From NCBI GenBank assembly GCA_934718155.1, contig CAKUZF010000066.1, positions 1 through 6,564 of the forward strand: 6,564 nt of DNA. Reading direction: 5' to 3'. Below the pieces are notes generated by a model. That model ran no database searches, was not told where the DNA came from, and was given only the letters and a program-made list of their open reading frames with translations. The translations under genes and the position numbers were made by a program. How positions within the stretch are numbered: the stretch's first letter is position 1; the number at the start of each line of letters is the position of its first letter. Positions 1-6,564 of the stretch are shown here, in pieces. The stretch comes from an uncultured Parabacteroides sp. GTDB taxonomy: Bacteria > Bacteroidota > Bacteroidia > Bacteroidales > Tannerellaceae.

Positions 1-353
1 TTTATTGAGCCTGTTTTAGCCGACTCTATGTTTAACTCTTAAAAGCTAGGTGAAAATTTACCGAAGTATTGTAAATAAAATATCCAGCGAAAAGAGCATT
101 CATCGAATAGGTCTGCTAAACAAGTAAAAAGACAAGGCGGCAATTGGTTAAAAAGGCTAAAACGCAAACGGTGTATATTCTTGTAAGAACTGTTTTTATT
201 GTAATTTTGTATTCGGAATAAAGCATGTTTACAGCCCGTCAGTGGTTTTTCATATGCTGGAGAATCCTAAGAAGCAATAAACGTATACATAATAAGATGA
301 AGAGAATTCTATTTGTGTCATTGGTTAGATGGCAGAAACCGTAAAATGATAGC
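1..353. other. AT-rich upstream region without a gene
   Basis: No convincing coding region is present on either strand. The first 42 bases are open in one frame and end in TAA, but 13 codons are too few to call the tail of an upstream gene. The only signal I can support is a Bacteroidota-type promoter near 180-209. If it is used, the first gene would have a leader of roughly 135-140 bases. A 9-bp inverted pair (gttttagcc near 13-21 and ggctaaaac at 155-163) is too short and distant to interpret. Confidence 0.5.
180..209 (+). promoter_or_regulatory. Putative Bacteroidota sigma-ABfr promoter for the MATE-GNAT gene
   Basis: TAATTTTG at 202-209 matches the Bacteroidota -7 consensus TAnnTTTG exactly. 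About 18 bases upstream, CTTG at 180-183 is a partial match to the -33 TTTG/TTG element. Transcription would start near 215 and run into the MATE gene at 354. The -7 match is seen directly; use as a promoter is inference, and the weak -33 element limits confidence. Confidence 0.4.
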
Positions 354-2249
354 ATGAACGAAAAATATCTATTTCTTACCCAAGCGCCTGTCCATCGTGT
401 GATAGGCGCTATGGCTTTTCCTACGATCATATCGATGTTGTTGACCAGCGTGTACAACCTGGTCGACACTTTTTTTGTGGGGCAAATCGACACACAGTCC
501 ACTGCTGCGGTAGGTATAGTGTTTAGCGTGATGTTTTTCATACAGGCATTCTCTTTCTTCTTTGGCAATGGCTCGGGCAACTATATCTCCCGGCAGCTTG
601 GCGCTCAGAAGGTAGAGGATGCCGAGACCATGGCGAGCACGGGACTCTTTTACACGTTTGTGTTCTCAATCTTGACCATGCTGATAGGCTTGCTGTTCCT
701 CGAGCCCATCAGTGTCCTTTTGGGCAGCACACCCACCATTCTGCCATATACACGCCAGTATCTGGGCATCAGTCTGCTGGGCACGCCATTTATCATGGCA
801 ACTTTCTGTATCAACAATCAGATGCGATTTCAGGGCTTTGCCAAGTATTCAGTGTATGGAGTGGTTGGCGGTTCAATCATCAATTGCCTGCTCGATCCGC
901 TCTTCATCTTCGGCCTCTCCATGGGTGTTCGTGGGGCGGCATTGGCGTCAGTCGTAGGTCAGCTTTGTGGGTTCGTCATTCTGCTCGGCATGAGTAGGAA
1001 GGAGGGAGTGATCCATTACAGCCATCGCAAAATCTCTTTCGAAGGCCGATTCGTGAAGGAAATCATCGCTGGCGGCACACCCTCCATCTCCCGACAGGGA
1101 CTTGCGAGTCTTAGCACCATCGCCCTCAACAGCGTTGCCGGCAATTATGGCGATGCCGCCATTGCGGCTATGAGTATCGTGACTCGTATCAGCATGTTTA
1201 TCTTCAGTGTCATTATTGGAATAGGACAAGGTTTTCAGCCCATGTGCGGCTTCTGCTATGGCGCAAAACGCTATGATAGGGTGAAGAAAGGATTCTGGTT
1301 TAGCACCAAGATTGGCACGGCGTTCCTTCTGTTCTGGGCTGTCATACTTATCCTCTTCAGCGAGGAGGCGGTAGCTCTATTCCGCAACGATCCCGACGTG
1401 ATAACCGTAGGTATTCCGGCGTTGCGTTACCAGATGATCCTATTCCCGGCATGCAGCTTTATGGTGATGGCCAACATGATGATGCAGACGTGCAGGAAGA
1501 CGATACGTGCCAATATTCTTGCCGCTTCACGACAAGGACTGTTTTTCATACCTCTCATTATCATCCTTCCTCGTTGCTTCGGATTGTTGGGTGTGGAGAT
1601 TTGTCAGGCTGTGAGCGACCTTTTCTCTCTCATCGTGACCATTCCGATTGTGTGGACTGCATTCAGAGAAATGAAATATCGAAACGATTGCGGAAGCTGC
1701 TCTGGCTCTCGGTATGGATGTGAGGGGGAACCTATGTTCGTCCTACAAAGTGGAACAGGCGCTAATTCGGCTGTCTCTTCTCTTATCCTGCAGGTATGGG
1801 AAGATCTACCCAATAAGGATTGGTTTGCCATCGATGGGCCAGGTTATCTTTCTCATATTTTAAGTTTGAAGTCAACCCTCGTTTTTGAAGCTTACACGCC
1901 TGATGGTAAGCTTGCGGCTGTCTGTGTATTGGTAAAACCGGAAACGGAGGAGGAAAATTTGAGCCAGCATGCCAATATTCCTCGCAGTGAATGGCATCAG
2001 GTAATGCATGTCGATATTGCAGCAACCCTTCCTGCCTACCGCGGACATTCGCTGCAAAGTCGATTGATGGCTCATGCTGAGTGCTTCCTTCGTAAGAATA
2101 AGGACACAAAATACTTGATGGCCACAGTTCACCCCAATAATTTACCCTCCCGCCGCAGTGTGGAAAAGCTAGGCTACACTTGTGTGGCTCAAACCTCCCT
2201 GTATGGAGGTCTGCCTCGATGTGTTTACTGGAAGAGACTTTTCGTATGA
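354..2249 (+). CDS. MATE family efflux transporter with in-frame C-terminal GNAT acetyltransferase domain
   Basis: Residues 1 to about 440 form a complete MATE (MepA/NorM-like) cation-coupled multidrug exporter of the inner membrane. It has about 12 hydrophobic segments, VDTFFVGQI at 37-45, DPLFIFG at 181-187 followed by GVRGAALAS, and the repeat-signature GQGFQPMCGFCYGAK near 291-305. Residues 461-631 are a full-length GNAT domain of 171 residues. Its acetyl-CoA loop region is YRGHSLQSRL (562-571) and its motif B is HPNNLPSRRSVEKLGY (593-608). The pyrophosphate loop is RGHSLQ, where RGxGxG/A is usual. The linker (about 441-460) is Cys/Ser/Gly-rich and unlike either domain. ATG 1734 (residue 461) has GAGGGGG just upstream and could start a separate GNAT. 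Thus this may be a genuine fusion, or two genes joined by a 1-base frameshift. Start 354 was chosen because MNEKYLFLTQAPVHRVI is a typical MATE N-terminus. Substrates of both domains are unknown. Confidence 0.88.
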   Translation: MNEKYLFLTQAPVHRVIGAMAFPTIISMLLTSVYNLVDTFFVGQIDTQSTAAVGIVFSVMFFIQAFSFFFGNGSGNYISRQLGAQKVEDAETMASTGLFYTFVFSILTMLIGLLFLEPISVLLGSTPTILPYTRQYLGISLLGTPFIMATFCINNQMRFQGFAKYSVYGVVGGSIINCLLDPLFIFGLSMGVRGAALASVVGQLCGFVILLGMSRKEGVIHYSHRKISFEGRFVKEIIAGGTPSISRQGLASLSTIALNSVAGNYGDAAIAAMSIVTRISMFIFSVIIGIGQGFQPMCGFCYGAKRYDRVKKGFWFSTKIGTAFLLFWAVILILFSEEAVALFRNDPDVITVGIPALRYQMILFPACSFMVMANMMMQTCRKTIRANILAASRQGLFFIPLIIILPRCFGLLGVEICQAVSDLFSLIVTIPIVWTAFREMKYRNDCGSCSGSRYGCEGEPMFVLQSGTGANSAVSSLILQVWEDLPNKDWFAIDGPGYLSHILSLKSTLVFEAYTPDGKLAAVCVLVKPETEEENLSQHANIPRSEWHQVMHVDIAATLPAYRGHSLQSRLMAHAECFLRKNKDTKYLMATVHPNNLPSRRSVEKLGYTCVAQTSLYGGLPRCVYWKRLFV

Positions 2250-2305
2250 AGCTCTTTGGCTGACTTTGTTGAAAGTAAGGATAGGATTTTTTGTTGAATG
2301 TTTAT

Positions 2306-2794
2306 ATGAATGACTTTGCAGCAATTGATTTTGAAACGGCTAATAACGAGCGGTCGTCCGTCTGCTCTGTTGGCTTGGTGATAGTGCGTGGCGGCGAGAT
2401 AGTGGATAAGTTCTACTCGCTAATCAAGCCCGAACCAGAGTATTACAACTATTGGTGTAGCCGGGTGCATGGCCTGTGCGCCGCCGACACTGAAGATGCG
2501 CCCATCTTCCCCGAAGTGTGGAAGCGGATAGAGCCAAAGATAGTTGGTCTCCCTCTTGTGGCTCACAATAAGGCTTTTGATGAAAGCTGCTTGAAGGCCG
2601 TATTCCGCGTCTACCAGATGGATTATCCCGACTATTCGTTCTACTGCACTTGCGTCGCCTCACGCCGGGTCTGGCCCCAAGGTAGCCACACCCTTGATGT
2701 TATCGCCGACCGATGCGGCTATGATTTGTCAAACCATCATCACGCCCTGGCCGACGCTGAAGCCTGCGCCGCCATTGCGCTTGAGATATTATGA
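2306..2794 (+). CDS. DnaQ-like DEDDh 3'-5' exonuclease
   Basis: A 162-residue single-domain exonuclease of the RNase T/DnaQ superfamily, which removes nucleotides from 3' ends with two metal ions in the cytoplasm. Exo I is FAAIDFET (D8, E10). Exo II is VAHNKAFD (H87 to D92). Exo III is HHALADA with H145 and D150, the HxAxxD pattern of the DEDDh class. All catalytic acids are present and the protein stops soon after Exo III, so there is no polymerase or BRCT extension. An in-frame TTG at 2291 would add five residues, but ATG 2306 puts the start directly before the first beta strand, as is usual for the family. It lies 56 bases after the MATE-GNAT gene and 46 before thiM on the same strand, probably co-transcribed. 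The role (proofreading subunit-like, repair or RNA processing) cannot be decided from sequence. Confidence 0.87.
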   Translation: MNDFAAIDFETANNERSSVCSVGLVIVRGGEIVDKFYSLIKPEPEYYNYWCSRVHGLCAADTEDAPIFPEVWKRIEPKIVGLPLVAHNKAFDESCLKAVFRVYQMDYPDYSFYCTCVASRRVWPQGSHTLDVIADRCGYDLSNHHHALADAEACAAIALEIL

Positions 2795-2840
2795 ATAAGA
2801 CTGACACAGGCGTCAAGCAAGATAAGCGAAAGGGGCTCAA

Positions 2841-3596
2841 ATGGAAAAAGATTTACGATTGATAGAAGAACAACATCCTCTCATACATAATATTACCAAT
2901 TATGTGGCGATGAACTTTGTGGCTAATAGTTTACTGGCCATCGGCGCATCACCCATTATGGCTCGTGCAAAGGAAGAAGTGGAGGAAATCAGTAGCAAGA
3001 GCAATGCCTTGGCGCTGAACTTGGGAATTCTTGAAAGCGCTACAGCTCACTCGATGATACTGGCTGGTGAAGCTGCCTCTAAGAGTAATATTCCGATAGT
3101 ATTGGATGTCGTTGGTGTAGGGGCCACCCGTTTTCGTATGGATACGGTATCAAAAATTATCCTCCGATGCCACCCCACAGTCATTAAAGGAAATGCAAGT
3201 GAGATCCAGGCTCTATACTCTCACCAAATTGCAATGCAGGGAGTAGACAGCCTATTGAATACCTCAGAGGTTGAGGTGCAAGCCAAGGCGCTTGCGAAGC
3301 ATCTATCCTGTATCATTGTTGGTACTGGCGCAATAGACATTATTACGAATGGAGAAAATATGGTGTTTGTTCATGAGGGGCATCCCCTGATGGGCAAGGT
3401 TACAGCGATGGGATGTGTCGCTACCGGTATCATAGGAGCGTTCCTTGCCGTAAATTCCAATCCTTTAGAAGCGTCGGTTCATGCCATGAAAGCCATGGGA
3501 ATTGCTGGAGAACGAGCAGCTTCCCATTCTAGAGGAAATGGAACTATGATGATCAACTTCCTAGATGAACTTTGTAATCTTCATGCTTATGACTAG
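2841..3596 (+). CDS. thiM: Hydroxyethylthiazole kinase ThiM
   Basis: Phosphorylates 4-methyl-5-(2-hydroxyethyl)thiazole with ATP, the salvage entry of the thiazole half of thiamine, in the cytoplasm. The 251-residue protein is only slightly shorter than typical ThiM (about 260-275). Landmarks in order are PLIHNITNYVAMNFVAN (13-29) and GASPIM (35-40). Next is LDVVGVGATRFR (88-99), which has Val where DPVGVGA is common, and then KGNASEI (116-122) and GTGAID (161-166). The ribokinase-fold anion hole and catalytic Cys lie in TAMGC (188-192, Cys192). A late GNGT (232-235) replaces the usual GPGT/S. A good purine-rich ribosome site (aaagggg) sits about six bases before ATG 2841. No ThiD or ThiE lies in the window and no TPP riboswitch motif is visible in the 46-base gap upstream. 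Its expression therefore probably depends on the promoter of the preceding genes. Confidence 0.95.
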   Translation: MEKDLRLIEEQHPLIHNITNYVAMNFVANSLLAIGASPIMARAKEEVEEISSKSNALALNLGILESATAHSMILAGEAASKSNIPIVLDVVGVGATRFRMDTVSKIILRCHPTVIKGNASEIQALYSHQIAMQGVDSLLNTSEVEVQAKALAKHLSCIIVGTGAIDIITNGENMVFVHEGHPLMGKVTAMGCVATGIIGAFLAVNSNPLEASVHAMKAMGIAGERAASHSRGNGTMMINFLDELCNLHAYD

Positions 3597-3690
3597 AATT
3601 GTCAAGATCAAGAAGCGGACTTTCATGAAAAGCATCTTTGCCATCAATCTCTTTGGTATAATTATCACCTATGAAGAGCCTTCCAAAATG
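3589..3690 (+). pseudogene. Truncated 5' fragment of a small Bacteroidota protein (relic)
   Basis: ATG 3589 overlaps the thiM stop codon. The frame reads a basic start (TRIVKIKKRTF), a second Met at 3625, and then KSIFAINLFGIIITYEE. From memory, the FAINLFG start resembles a family of short Bacteroidota proteins that continues with a His-Glu-rich segment, but that continuation is absent here. After about 3690 the frame stays open to a TAA at 3817-3819, but it is antisense to another relic and does not look like protein. I read this as the front end of a gene cut by a rearrangement. The family assignment is weak; a chance ORF cannot be excluded. Confidence 0.3.
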
Positions 3691-3698
3691 GATCTTGC

Positions 3699-3840
3699 TC
3701 ACCACGGCGTCGCTAAACTGTGTCTCACGGTGGTGATCGACGCCTTCTCGCTCATGATGGTGTGGCCGTTTAAGCGCTTGAAAGGTGAACTGACCTGCCG
3801 AACCGCTCAGCTTGGATAAAAACACTCTTAACTCTGCCAT
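3699..3840 (-). pseudogene. Frameshifted, truncated relic of a short DUF6266-like protein
   Basis: Reading leftward from ATG at 3840-3838, the first codons give MAELRVFLSKLSGSAGQFTF. This resembles the N-termini of short Bacteroidota proteins with a K-x-SG-x-x-G-x-x-x-F pattern (DUF6266-like, from memory). The continuation in the same frame is His/Arg-rich and implausible. One extra base near 3770-3783 explains this: the shifted frame reads a family-like NGHTIMSEKAS and stops at a TGA at 3701-3699. Frameshift plus missing C-terminus suggest a dead fragment. It points toward the plus-strand relic, and their junction near 3690-3700 marks a probable deletion or recombination point. Its upstream side is the repeat domain, so that domain could have been its 5' leader. 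Confidence 0.4.
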
Positions 3841-3849
3841 GTTAGTCGT

Positions 3850-3889
3850 GCCTCCCCGTTAACCCCTTGTCGGGGCGACCCACGGAGGC
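3850..3889. repeat. G+C-rich hairpin with nested stems
   Basis: An outer 6-bp stem GCCTCC (3850-3855) / GGAGGC (3884-3889) and an alternative inner stem CCCCG (3854-3858) / CGGGG (3871-3875) can form. They share two bases, so only one can be complete at a time. It sits just upstream of the minus-strand relic start. No T tract follows on either side, so a terminator is unlikely. Confidence 0.4.
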
Positions 3890-3939
3890 GTTGGGGTCTA
3901 GGTTGAAAAAACAGTTGTTGCGGAGGGCTGTCGGGGGCG

Positions 3940-3972
3940 CTCGAATGCTGTTCGAATGCTGTTCGAAGGGCG
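3940..3972. repeat. Three tandem 11-bp units (TTCGAATGCTG type)
   Basis: Units begin at 3940, 3951 and 3962. The second differs from the first by one base and the third keeps only the TTCGAA core. Read in another register (GCTGTTCGAAT), the unit matches the units of the larger array at 3994-4037 at 7 of 11 positions. Both blocks may therefore come from one ancestral 11-mer. Confidence 0.7.
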
Positions 3973-3993
3973 GAGCTCCCAAGCTGCAACGCT

Positions 3994-4097
3994 TTAGCTC
4001 TAATCGAGCTCTATCGTTTCTCTAATGTTTCTCTAACCGCGGATTAGAGAAACATTAGAGCAACCTCGGAGCAACCTCGGAGCAGCATCGGAGCAGC
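3994..4097. repeat. Inverted array of 11-bp repeats around a CCGCGG centre
   Basis: Four consecutive 11-bp units occupy 3994-4037 in one orientation (type GTTTCTCTAAT, starts 3994, 4005, 4016, 4027). After a 5-base spacer, five consecutive units occupy 4043-4097 in the opposite orientation (types ATTAGAGAAAC, CTCGGAGCAAC and ATCGGAGCAGC, starts 4043, 4054, 4065, 4076, 4087). The units diverge gradually away from the centre. The CTCTA/TAGAG core becomes GCTC/GAGC outside, and the GCTC and GAGC elements of opposite arms remain complementary. The periodicity and symmetry are direct observations; no function is known to me. Confidence 0.85.
4020..4060. repeat. Perfect 17-bp inverted repeat with 7-base loop
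   Basis: The left arm (4020-4036) and right arm (4044-4060) are exact reverse complements, separated by CCGCGGA, whose first six bases form a SacII-type palindrome. It is the centre of the 11-bp array. As RNA it would be a stable stem; as DNA it could extrude as a cruciform. No T tract follows either arm, so it does not look like an intrinsic terminator. Confidence 0.9.
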
Positions 4098-4270
4098 GCC
4101 CCGCCAGCCTGATACCTTCGTATCGTTTCCGTATCACAAATTTACGACATGCGCCGTGGGCGTAGGTGCGTTGCCGTGCGATGCCATACGTTGCGAGGAC
4201 ATCTTGCCGTGCGCCACCATGTCGGCCAGGCAGTCAATTTTGCTATTTTCTCTGTTTTGGGGATAAGGCT

Positions 4271-4336
4271 GGCCGTTGGCCTTTGTGGCCTTTTGTGGCC
4301 AGTATTGGCCTTTTGGCCTTTTTGGCCTAATTGGCC
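4271..4336. repeat. Cluster of eight GGCC sites with T-rich spacers
   Basis: GGCC starts at 4271, 4278, 4287, 4297, 4307, 4315, 4324 and 4333, spacings 7, 9, 10, 10, 8, 9 and 9. The spacers are mostly T-rich on the plus strand, giving TTGGCCTTTT-like units. The degenerate tandem pattern explains the Trp/Pro-rich open frame across it. It is not coding in appearance. Confidence 0.75.
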
Positions 4337-4395
4337 TAATCGCCTCGAATCCGGCGTGGAGGTTGAAGGCGTGTCGGTAGATCCGTAATGGATGG

Positions 4396-4509
4396 ATGAA
4401 CTTGCGGATGAAGACCAGGAACGTAAAGCTCGCCTTCGGAGGTCGGTTAAAAACTGTTAATGCAATAAACCTTGCCGAGGTTTATAGGTCAAAGAAATGG
4501 TTTTGGTAG
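4396..4509 (+). other. Possible small ORF, 37 codons, basic product
   Basis: ATG 4396 opens a 37-codon frame ending in TAG 4507-4509. The product is basic (nine Lys/Arg against one Glu) and ends in KKWFW. Composition is more protein-like than the surrounding repeat frames. It has no clear ribosome site, overlaps both hairpins at 4465-4516, and I do not recognise it. It could be a leader peptide, a relic or chance. Confidence 0.2.
4465..4485 (+). promoter_or_regulatory. Small hairpin, perfect 8-bp stem
   Basis: ATAAACCT (4465-4472) and AGGTTTAT (4478-4485) are exact reverse complements around the loop TGCCG. The AAACC and GGTTT arms recur in the next hairpin, so the arms could exchange partners. 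It lies about 120 bases upstream of the start of the hydrolase stub/tannase unit, where a 5' leader would be. Confidence 0.35.
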
Positions 4510-4526
4510 AAACCATGACTCTTTTT
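4497..4526 (+). terminator. Weak terminator-like hairpin with T tract
   Basis: ATGGTTT (4497-4503) and AAACCAT (4510-4516) pair perfectly around a 6-base loop and are followed after five bases by TTTTT (4522-4526). The stem is A+T-rich and the T tract short, so termination would be weak. It could end a transcript arriving from the repeat domain or act as an attenuator for the genes starting at 4602. Confidence 0.3.
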
Positions 4527-4601
4527 GTGTCGAATTAACTCCATTTTAGTGTAAAACATGTTGCATATATAAATTAACAAGAATAATTGGAGTTTAATCC
4601 G

Positions 4602-4799
4602 ATGAGAAAAATTATGTTTTTTATTTTGGGACTCATGTTGAACATGGTTCCCGCCTTGGCAGAAGGCGAGGAATATTCTGCCCGTTACGTGAGTTTAGGA
4701 CGTCAGTCGGCTGTAGTGTATCAGCCAATTGTGAAATCAGCAAAAACTGGCATTGGCATAGTCGTGATGCACTTTAAACGAAAAAAAAAAGAACAATGA
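4602..4799 (+). pseudogene. N-terminal stub of a secreted alpha/beta hydrolase (truncated)
   Basis: ATG 4602 begins a 65-residue product with a clear signal peptide (MRKIMFFILGLMLNMVPALA, then EGEE). After it come YVSLGRQSAVVYQP and a hydrophobic strand TGIGIVVMH. This matches the beginning of secreted Bacteroidota alpha/beta hydrolases, which normally continue for about 300 residues after the VVMH strand (from memory of the family). Here the next codons are FKRKKKEQ and stop, encoded by an A-rich leader-like sequence. The best reading is an internal deletion that joined codon ~57 to the leader of the next gene. An in-frame TTG at 4587 would add five residues; ATG 4602 fits the signal peptide better. 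The stop TGA overlaps the following ATG (ATGA), so translation may still couple to the tannase gene. Confidence 0.6.
4781..4795 (+). promoter_or_regulatory. A-rich translation leader of the tannase-like gene, A10 tract
   Basis: Ten consecutive A (4781-4790) followed by GAACA lead into ATG 4796. Bacteroidota start sites often rely on A-rich leaders rather than Shine-Dalgarno pairing, so this is probably the original ribosome-loading site. It is now read through as the tail of the stub. A one-base expansion of the tract would put the stub and the esterase in one frame. Confidence 0.45.
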
Positions 4800-6304
4800 A
4801 GAAGATTTTAGCAGTATCATTTGCACTTCTGTTCGCCACGAACATCTGTGCAGCGAAGGAATCAAAAGTTACGCCTTTGCAGTTTAATCCTGATAATGGC
4901 GTGAAAGCGTCATTGACTATGACGGATGGCAAGGTGGTAAACTATACAGCTTACACCAAGCTCTATTTCGTGACCAATGTGGAGGATTCCACCTATCAGT
5001 ATATGAACATCTTTGTGCCCGAAGGTGCCACACAACAGTCGCCCATGTTCCTCCGCACATACGTTGGTGGATATATGGCGAGTGAGGCAGGCTATCCGCA
5101 GGCGCAGGATGCCAGCGGACGGGCTTTGGATGAGGGATATGTACTTGTCATTCCTGGTAGCCGTGGCCGCACGTCAACCGTGAAACAGGGAGAGAAGATT
5201 GTTTATACCGGTCGTGCTCCAAAGGCATTGCTCGATCTGAAGGCTGCAGTTCGCTATCTGCGCCATTTCGACAATGTGATTCCTGGAAATGCAGAGAAGA
5301 TCATCACCGATGGAACAAGCGCTGGAGGTGCCATGTCGAGTCTGCTGGGCGCTACGGGTAATAATGCGGCTTACGCTCCACTGCTCAAGGCTATGGGGGC
5401 CGCAGATGAGCGAGACGACGTGTTTGCCTCTGTATGTTATTGCCCGATAATCGATTTGGAGCATGCCGACATGGCCTATGAGTGGTTGTATGGCAATACG
5501 GATAGCCGTAAGAGCTTGCCTGCCAGCAAGCAGTCTTTATCCCAGGAACTTGCCGCTCAGTTTCCTTCCTACATCAACTCTTTAGGGCTTAAAAAGGCCG
5601 ACGGCACAGCTCTCAATGCCGATAACTATCTCGATTATATCAAGCAGATTCTTATCAAAAGTGCCCAGGAGGCAAAGGATGCAGGCGCAGATATTCCTGA
5701 TTCTTTAGGTTTCAGTTTCAGTGGTATGGCCGCATTCCAAGCACCTGTCAACGGACAGAACGGCGAGAGCCGCCGTTTGGGTATGGGGAATAAAAAGCCA
5801 GCCGGAATGCCTCCTATGAGAATATTAGGCCGCAAGATGGTTGGAGAATATATCACGGATCTTGACATGGGCACATACCTTAATTATGTGGTCTGCACCC
5901 AACCGCTGAAAGGTGTGCCTGCGTTTGATAGTTACAATGTGGATGGAGCCGCAGCAAGTGGTGAAAATGGAGAGTTTGGCAATGCTCAAGGTTCAGATGT
6001 AAACTATACTCCTTGGAGTGCGGAAAAAGCTGGAACTACTGTTTCTGAGGAAGTCAACGAGAATGTCCGTCTGCTGAATCCGATGTGTTTCATTGGCGAT
6101 GGCGTTTCGTCGGTAGCTCCTCACTGGTATATCCGTCATGGCGCTCGCGACAGAGATACGGCCTTTTCTGTTGCCATCAATTTGGCCACAAAACTGCGGA
6201 ACTCAGGCAAGGACGTCAACTTCAAGCTGCCCTGGAACCGCCCTCACAGCGGCGACTATGCCTTGAACGAACTGTTTGCCTGGATGGCAGATGTTGTAAA
6301 ATAA
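4796..6304 (+). CDS. Secreted subtype-B-tannase-like alpha/beta hydrolase
   Basis: A 502-residue exported esterase with a signal peptide (residues 1 to about 20, cleavage probably after ICAA; no proper lipobox). The alpha/beta-hydrolase nucleophile elbow is TDGTSAGGAMSSLLG with Ser175. After a long insertion or lid (about 215-435), RHGARDRDTAF supplies the acid Asp452 and RPHSGDY the His484. The Asp-to-His spacing of 32, and an Asp two residues after the catalytic Asp, equal those I remember for Lactobacillus plantarum tannase (D419, D421, H451). The likely role is hydrolysis of galloyl or related phenolic esters in the periplasm. I do not see a Lys at the position expected for galloyl recognition, so the substrate may differ. 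Its ATG overlaps the stop of the hydrolase stub and it precedes a GH13 gene by 63 bases, suggesting an operon for plant material. Feruloyl or other carboxylesterase activity remains possible. Confidence 0.85.
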   Translation: MKKILAVSFALLFATNICAAKESKVTPLQFNPDNGVKASLTMTDGKVVNYTAYTKLYFVTNVEDSTYQYMNIFVPEGATQQSPMFLRTYVGGYMASEAGYPQAQDASGRALDEGYVLVIPGSRGRTSTVKQGEKIVYTGRAPKALLDLKAAVRYLRHFDNVIPGNAEKIITDGTSAGGAMSSLLGATGNNAAYAPLLKAMGAADERDDVFASVCYCPIIDLEHADMAYEWLYGNTDSRKSLPASKQSLSQELAAQFPSYINSLGLKKADGTALNADNYLDYIKQILIKSAQEAKDAGADIPDSLGFSFSGMAAFQAPVNGQNGESRRLGMGNKKPAGMPPMRILGRKMVGEYITDLDMGTYLNYVVCTQPLKGVPAFDSYNVDGAAASGENGEFGNAQGSDVNYTPWSAEKAGTTVSEEVNENVRLLNPMCFIGDGVSSVAPHWYIRHGARDRDTAFSVAINLATKLRNSGKDVNFKLPWNRPHSGDYALNELFAWMADVVK

Positions 6305-6332
6305 ATACCACTTTTGATTAATTGTTTAACTC

Positions 6333-6351
6333 GTCCCCTTTTAACGGGGAC
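6333..6351 (+). other. Intercistronic hairpin before the GH13 gene
   Basis: GTCCCC (6333-6338) and GGGGAC (6346-6351) form a perfect 6-bp G+C stem with a 7-base A/T-rich loop, 29 bases after the tannase stop. No T tract follows, so it is more likely an mRNA stability or processing element or a weak pause than a full terminator. Confidence 0.4.
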
Positions 6352-6367
6352 ACTAATAGATGAAAAT

Positions 6368-6564
6368 ATGAAAAGATTATTGTTATTATTTACCTTTTGC
6401 TTGTTGTGTATCAGTTCTGTATACGCGATTGATATTTCACGGTTAGAACCTGCTTGCTGGTGGGTAGGAATGAAAAATCCGGAATTACAGATTATGGTAT
6501 ATGGCAAGAATATCGCAAGTTCTCAAGTTCATATTGATTATCCAGGGGTAAGAGTCAAGGAGGT
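6368..6564 (+). CDS. Secreted GH13 neopullulanase/cyclomaltodextrinase-like enzyme (5' part only)
   Basis: Sixty-five full codons are present before the window ends. A signal peptide (MKRLLLLFTFCLLCISSVYA) is followed by ISRLEPACWWVGMKNPELQ (residues 23-41) and MVYGKNIASSQVHIDYPGV (43-61). The EPxxWWVGMKNPELQ signature is that of the N-terminal Ig-like domain of Bacteroidota GH13 enzymes related to SusA (cyclomaltodextrinase N-terminal domain). These cleave alpha-1,4 links of starch, pullulan or maltodextrins in the periplasm. The catalytic barrel lies outside the window, so activity cannot be checked. Start ATG 6368 directly precedes the signal peptide; the leader (tgaaaat) is A-rich. It follows the tannase-like gene in the same direction after a 63-base gap with one hairpin. 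Confidence 0.88.
   Translation, partial: MKRLLLLFTFCLLCISSVYAIDISRLEPACWWVGMKNPELQIMVYGKNIASSQVHIDYPGVRVKE

Larger units (their letters stand above)
3841..4601. other. Repeat-rich, G+C-rich spacer without an intact gene
   Basis: This 760-base stretch holds no protein I recognise. From left to right it contains a G+C-rich hairpin (3850-3889), 11-bp repeats in two orientations (3940-4097, with two looser units at 4115-4136), a perfect 17-bp inverted repeat (4020-4060) and a direct repeat of ttgccgtgcg at 4171-4180 and 4204-4213. A run of eight GGCC sites (4271-4336) follows, then a 37-codon ORF and two hairpins (4465-4516). A 79-codon open frame at 4149-4388 spans the GGCC cluster; its Trp/Pro-rich translation is a by-product of the repeat. 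CAAATTTA at 4137-4144 reads TAAATTTG on the minus strand, a -7 box match that would transcribe the repeats leftward, but no -33 partner is clear. Base composition over 3840-4390 differs visibly from the flanks. Confidence 0.6.

Overview
The window looks like a piece of a Bacteroidota chromosome, most likely Prevotella/Segatella or a close relative. The signs are a TAnnTTTG-type promoter box upstream of the first gene, A-rich rather than Shine-Dalgarno leaders in front of several genes, a subtype-B-tannase-like secreted esterase, and the start of a SusA/neopullulanase-like GH13 enzyme with the N-terminal domain typical of this phylum. The genus is an inference from protein style, not from a marker gene.

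Left part (1-3596): a 353-base leader without a gene is followed by three plus-strand genes. They are a MATE efflux transporter that reads in frame into a C-terminal GNAT acetyltransferase (354-2249), a small DEDDh 3'-5' exonuclease (2306-2794) and hydroxyethylthiazole kinase ThiM (2841-3596). Gaps of 56 and 46 bases suggest one transcript, although the three activities (export/acetylation, nucleic acid trimming, thiamine salvage) have no obvious common pathway. The junction between MATE and GNAT looks like a recent frameshift fusion of two adjacent genes.

Middle part (3597-4601): about 1 kb without an intact gene, visibly richer in G+C over 3840-4390 than its flanks. It begins with two truncated coding relics pointing at each other, one on each strand, meeting near 3690-3700. 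Then comes a dense repeat domain. An 11-bp unit is repeated in one orientation and then in the opposite orientation around a CCGCGG centre, including a perfect 17-bp inverted repeat. A cluster of eight GGCC sites in 66 bp follows. The segment ends in two small hairpins with interchangeable AAACC/GGTTT arms, overlapping a 37-codon ORF of unknown status.

Right part (4602-6564): a secreted polysaccharide/polyphenol-type locus. A truncated N-terminal stub with signal peptide, probably the start of an alpha/beta hydrolase, overlaps by ATGA the intact secreted tannase-like esterase (4796-6304). The A10 tract before that ATG appears to be its translation leader. A short hairpin-bearing gap separates it from the first 65 codons of a secreted GH13 enzyme that runs off the window (6368-6564). 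The tannase and GH13 genes point the same way and probably act on plant-derived material in the periplasm or at the cell surface.

I found no tRNA, rRNA, CRISPR array, transposase or TPP riboswitch. The strongest candidate for something undescribed is the 11-bp repeat/hairpin domain at 3940-4136.
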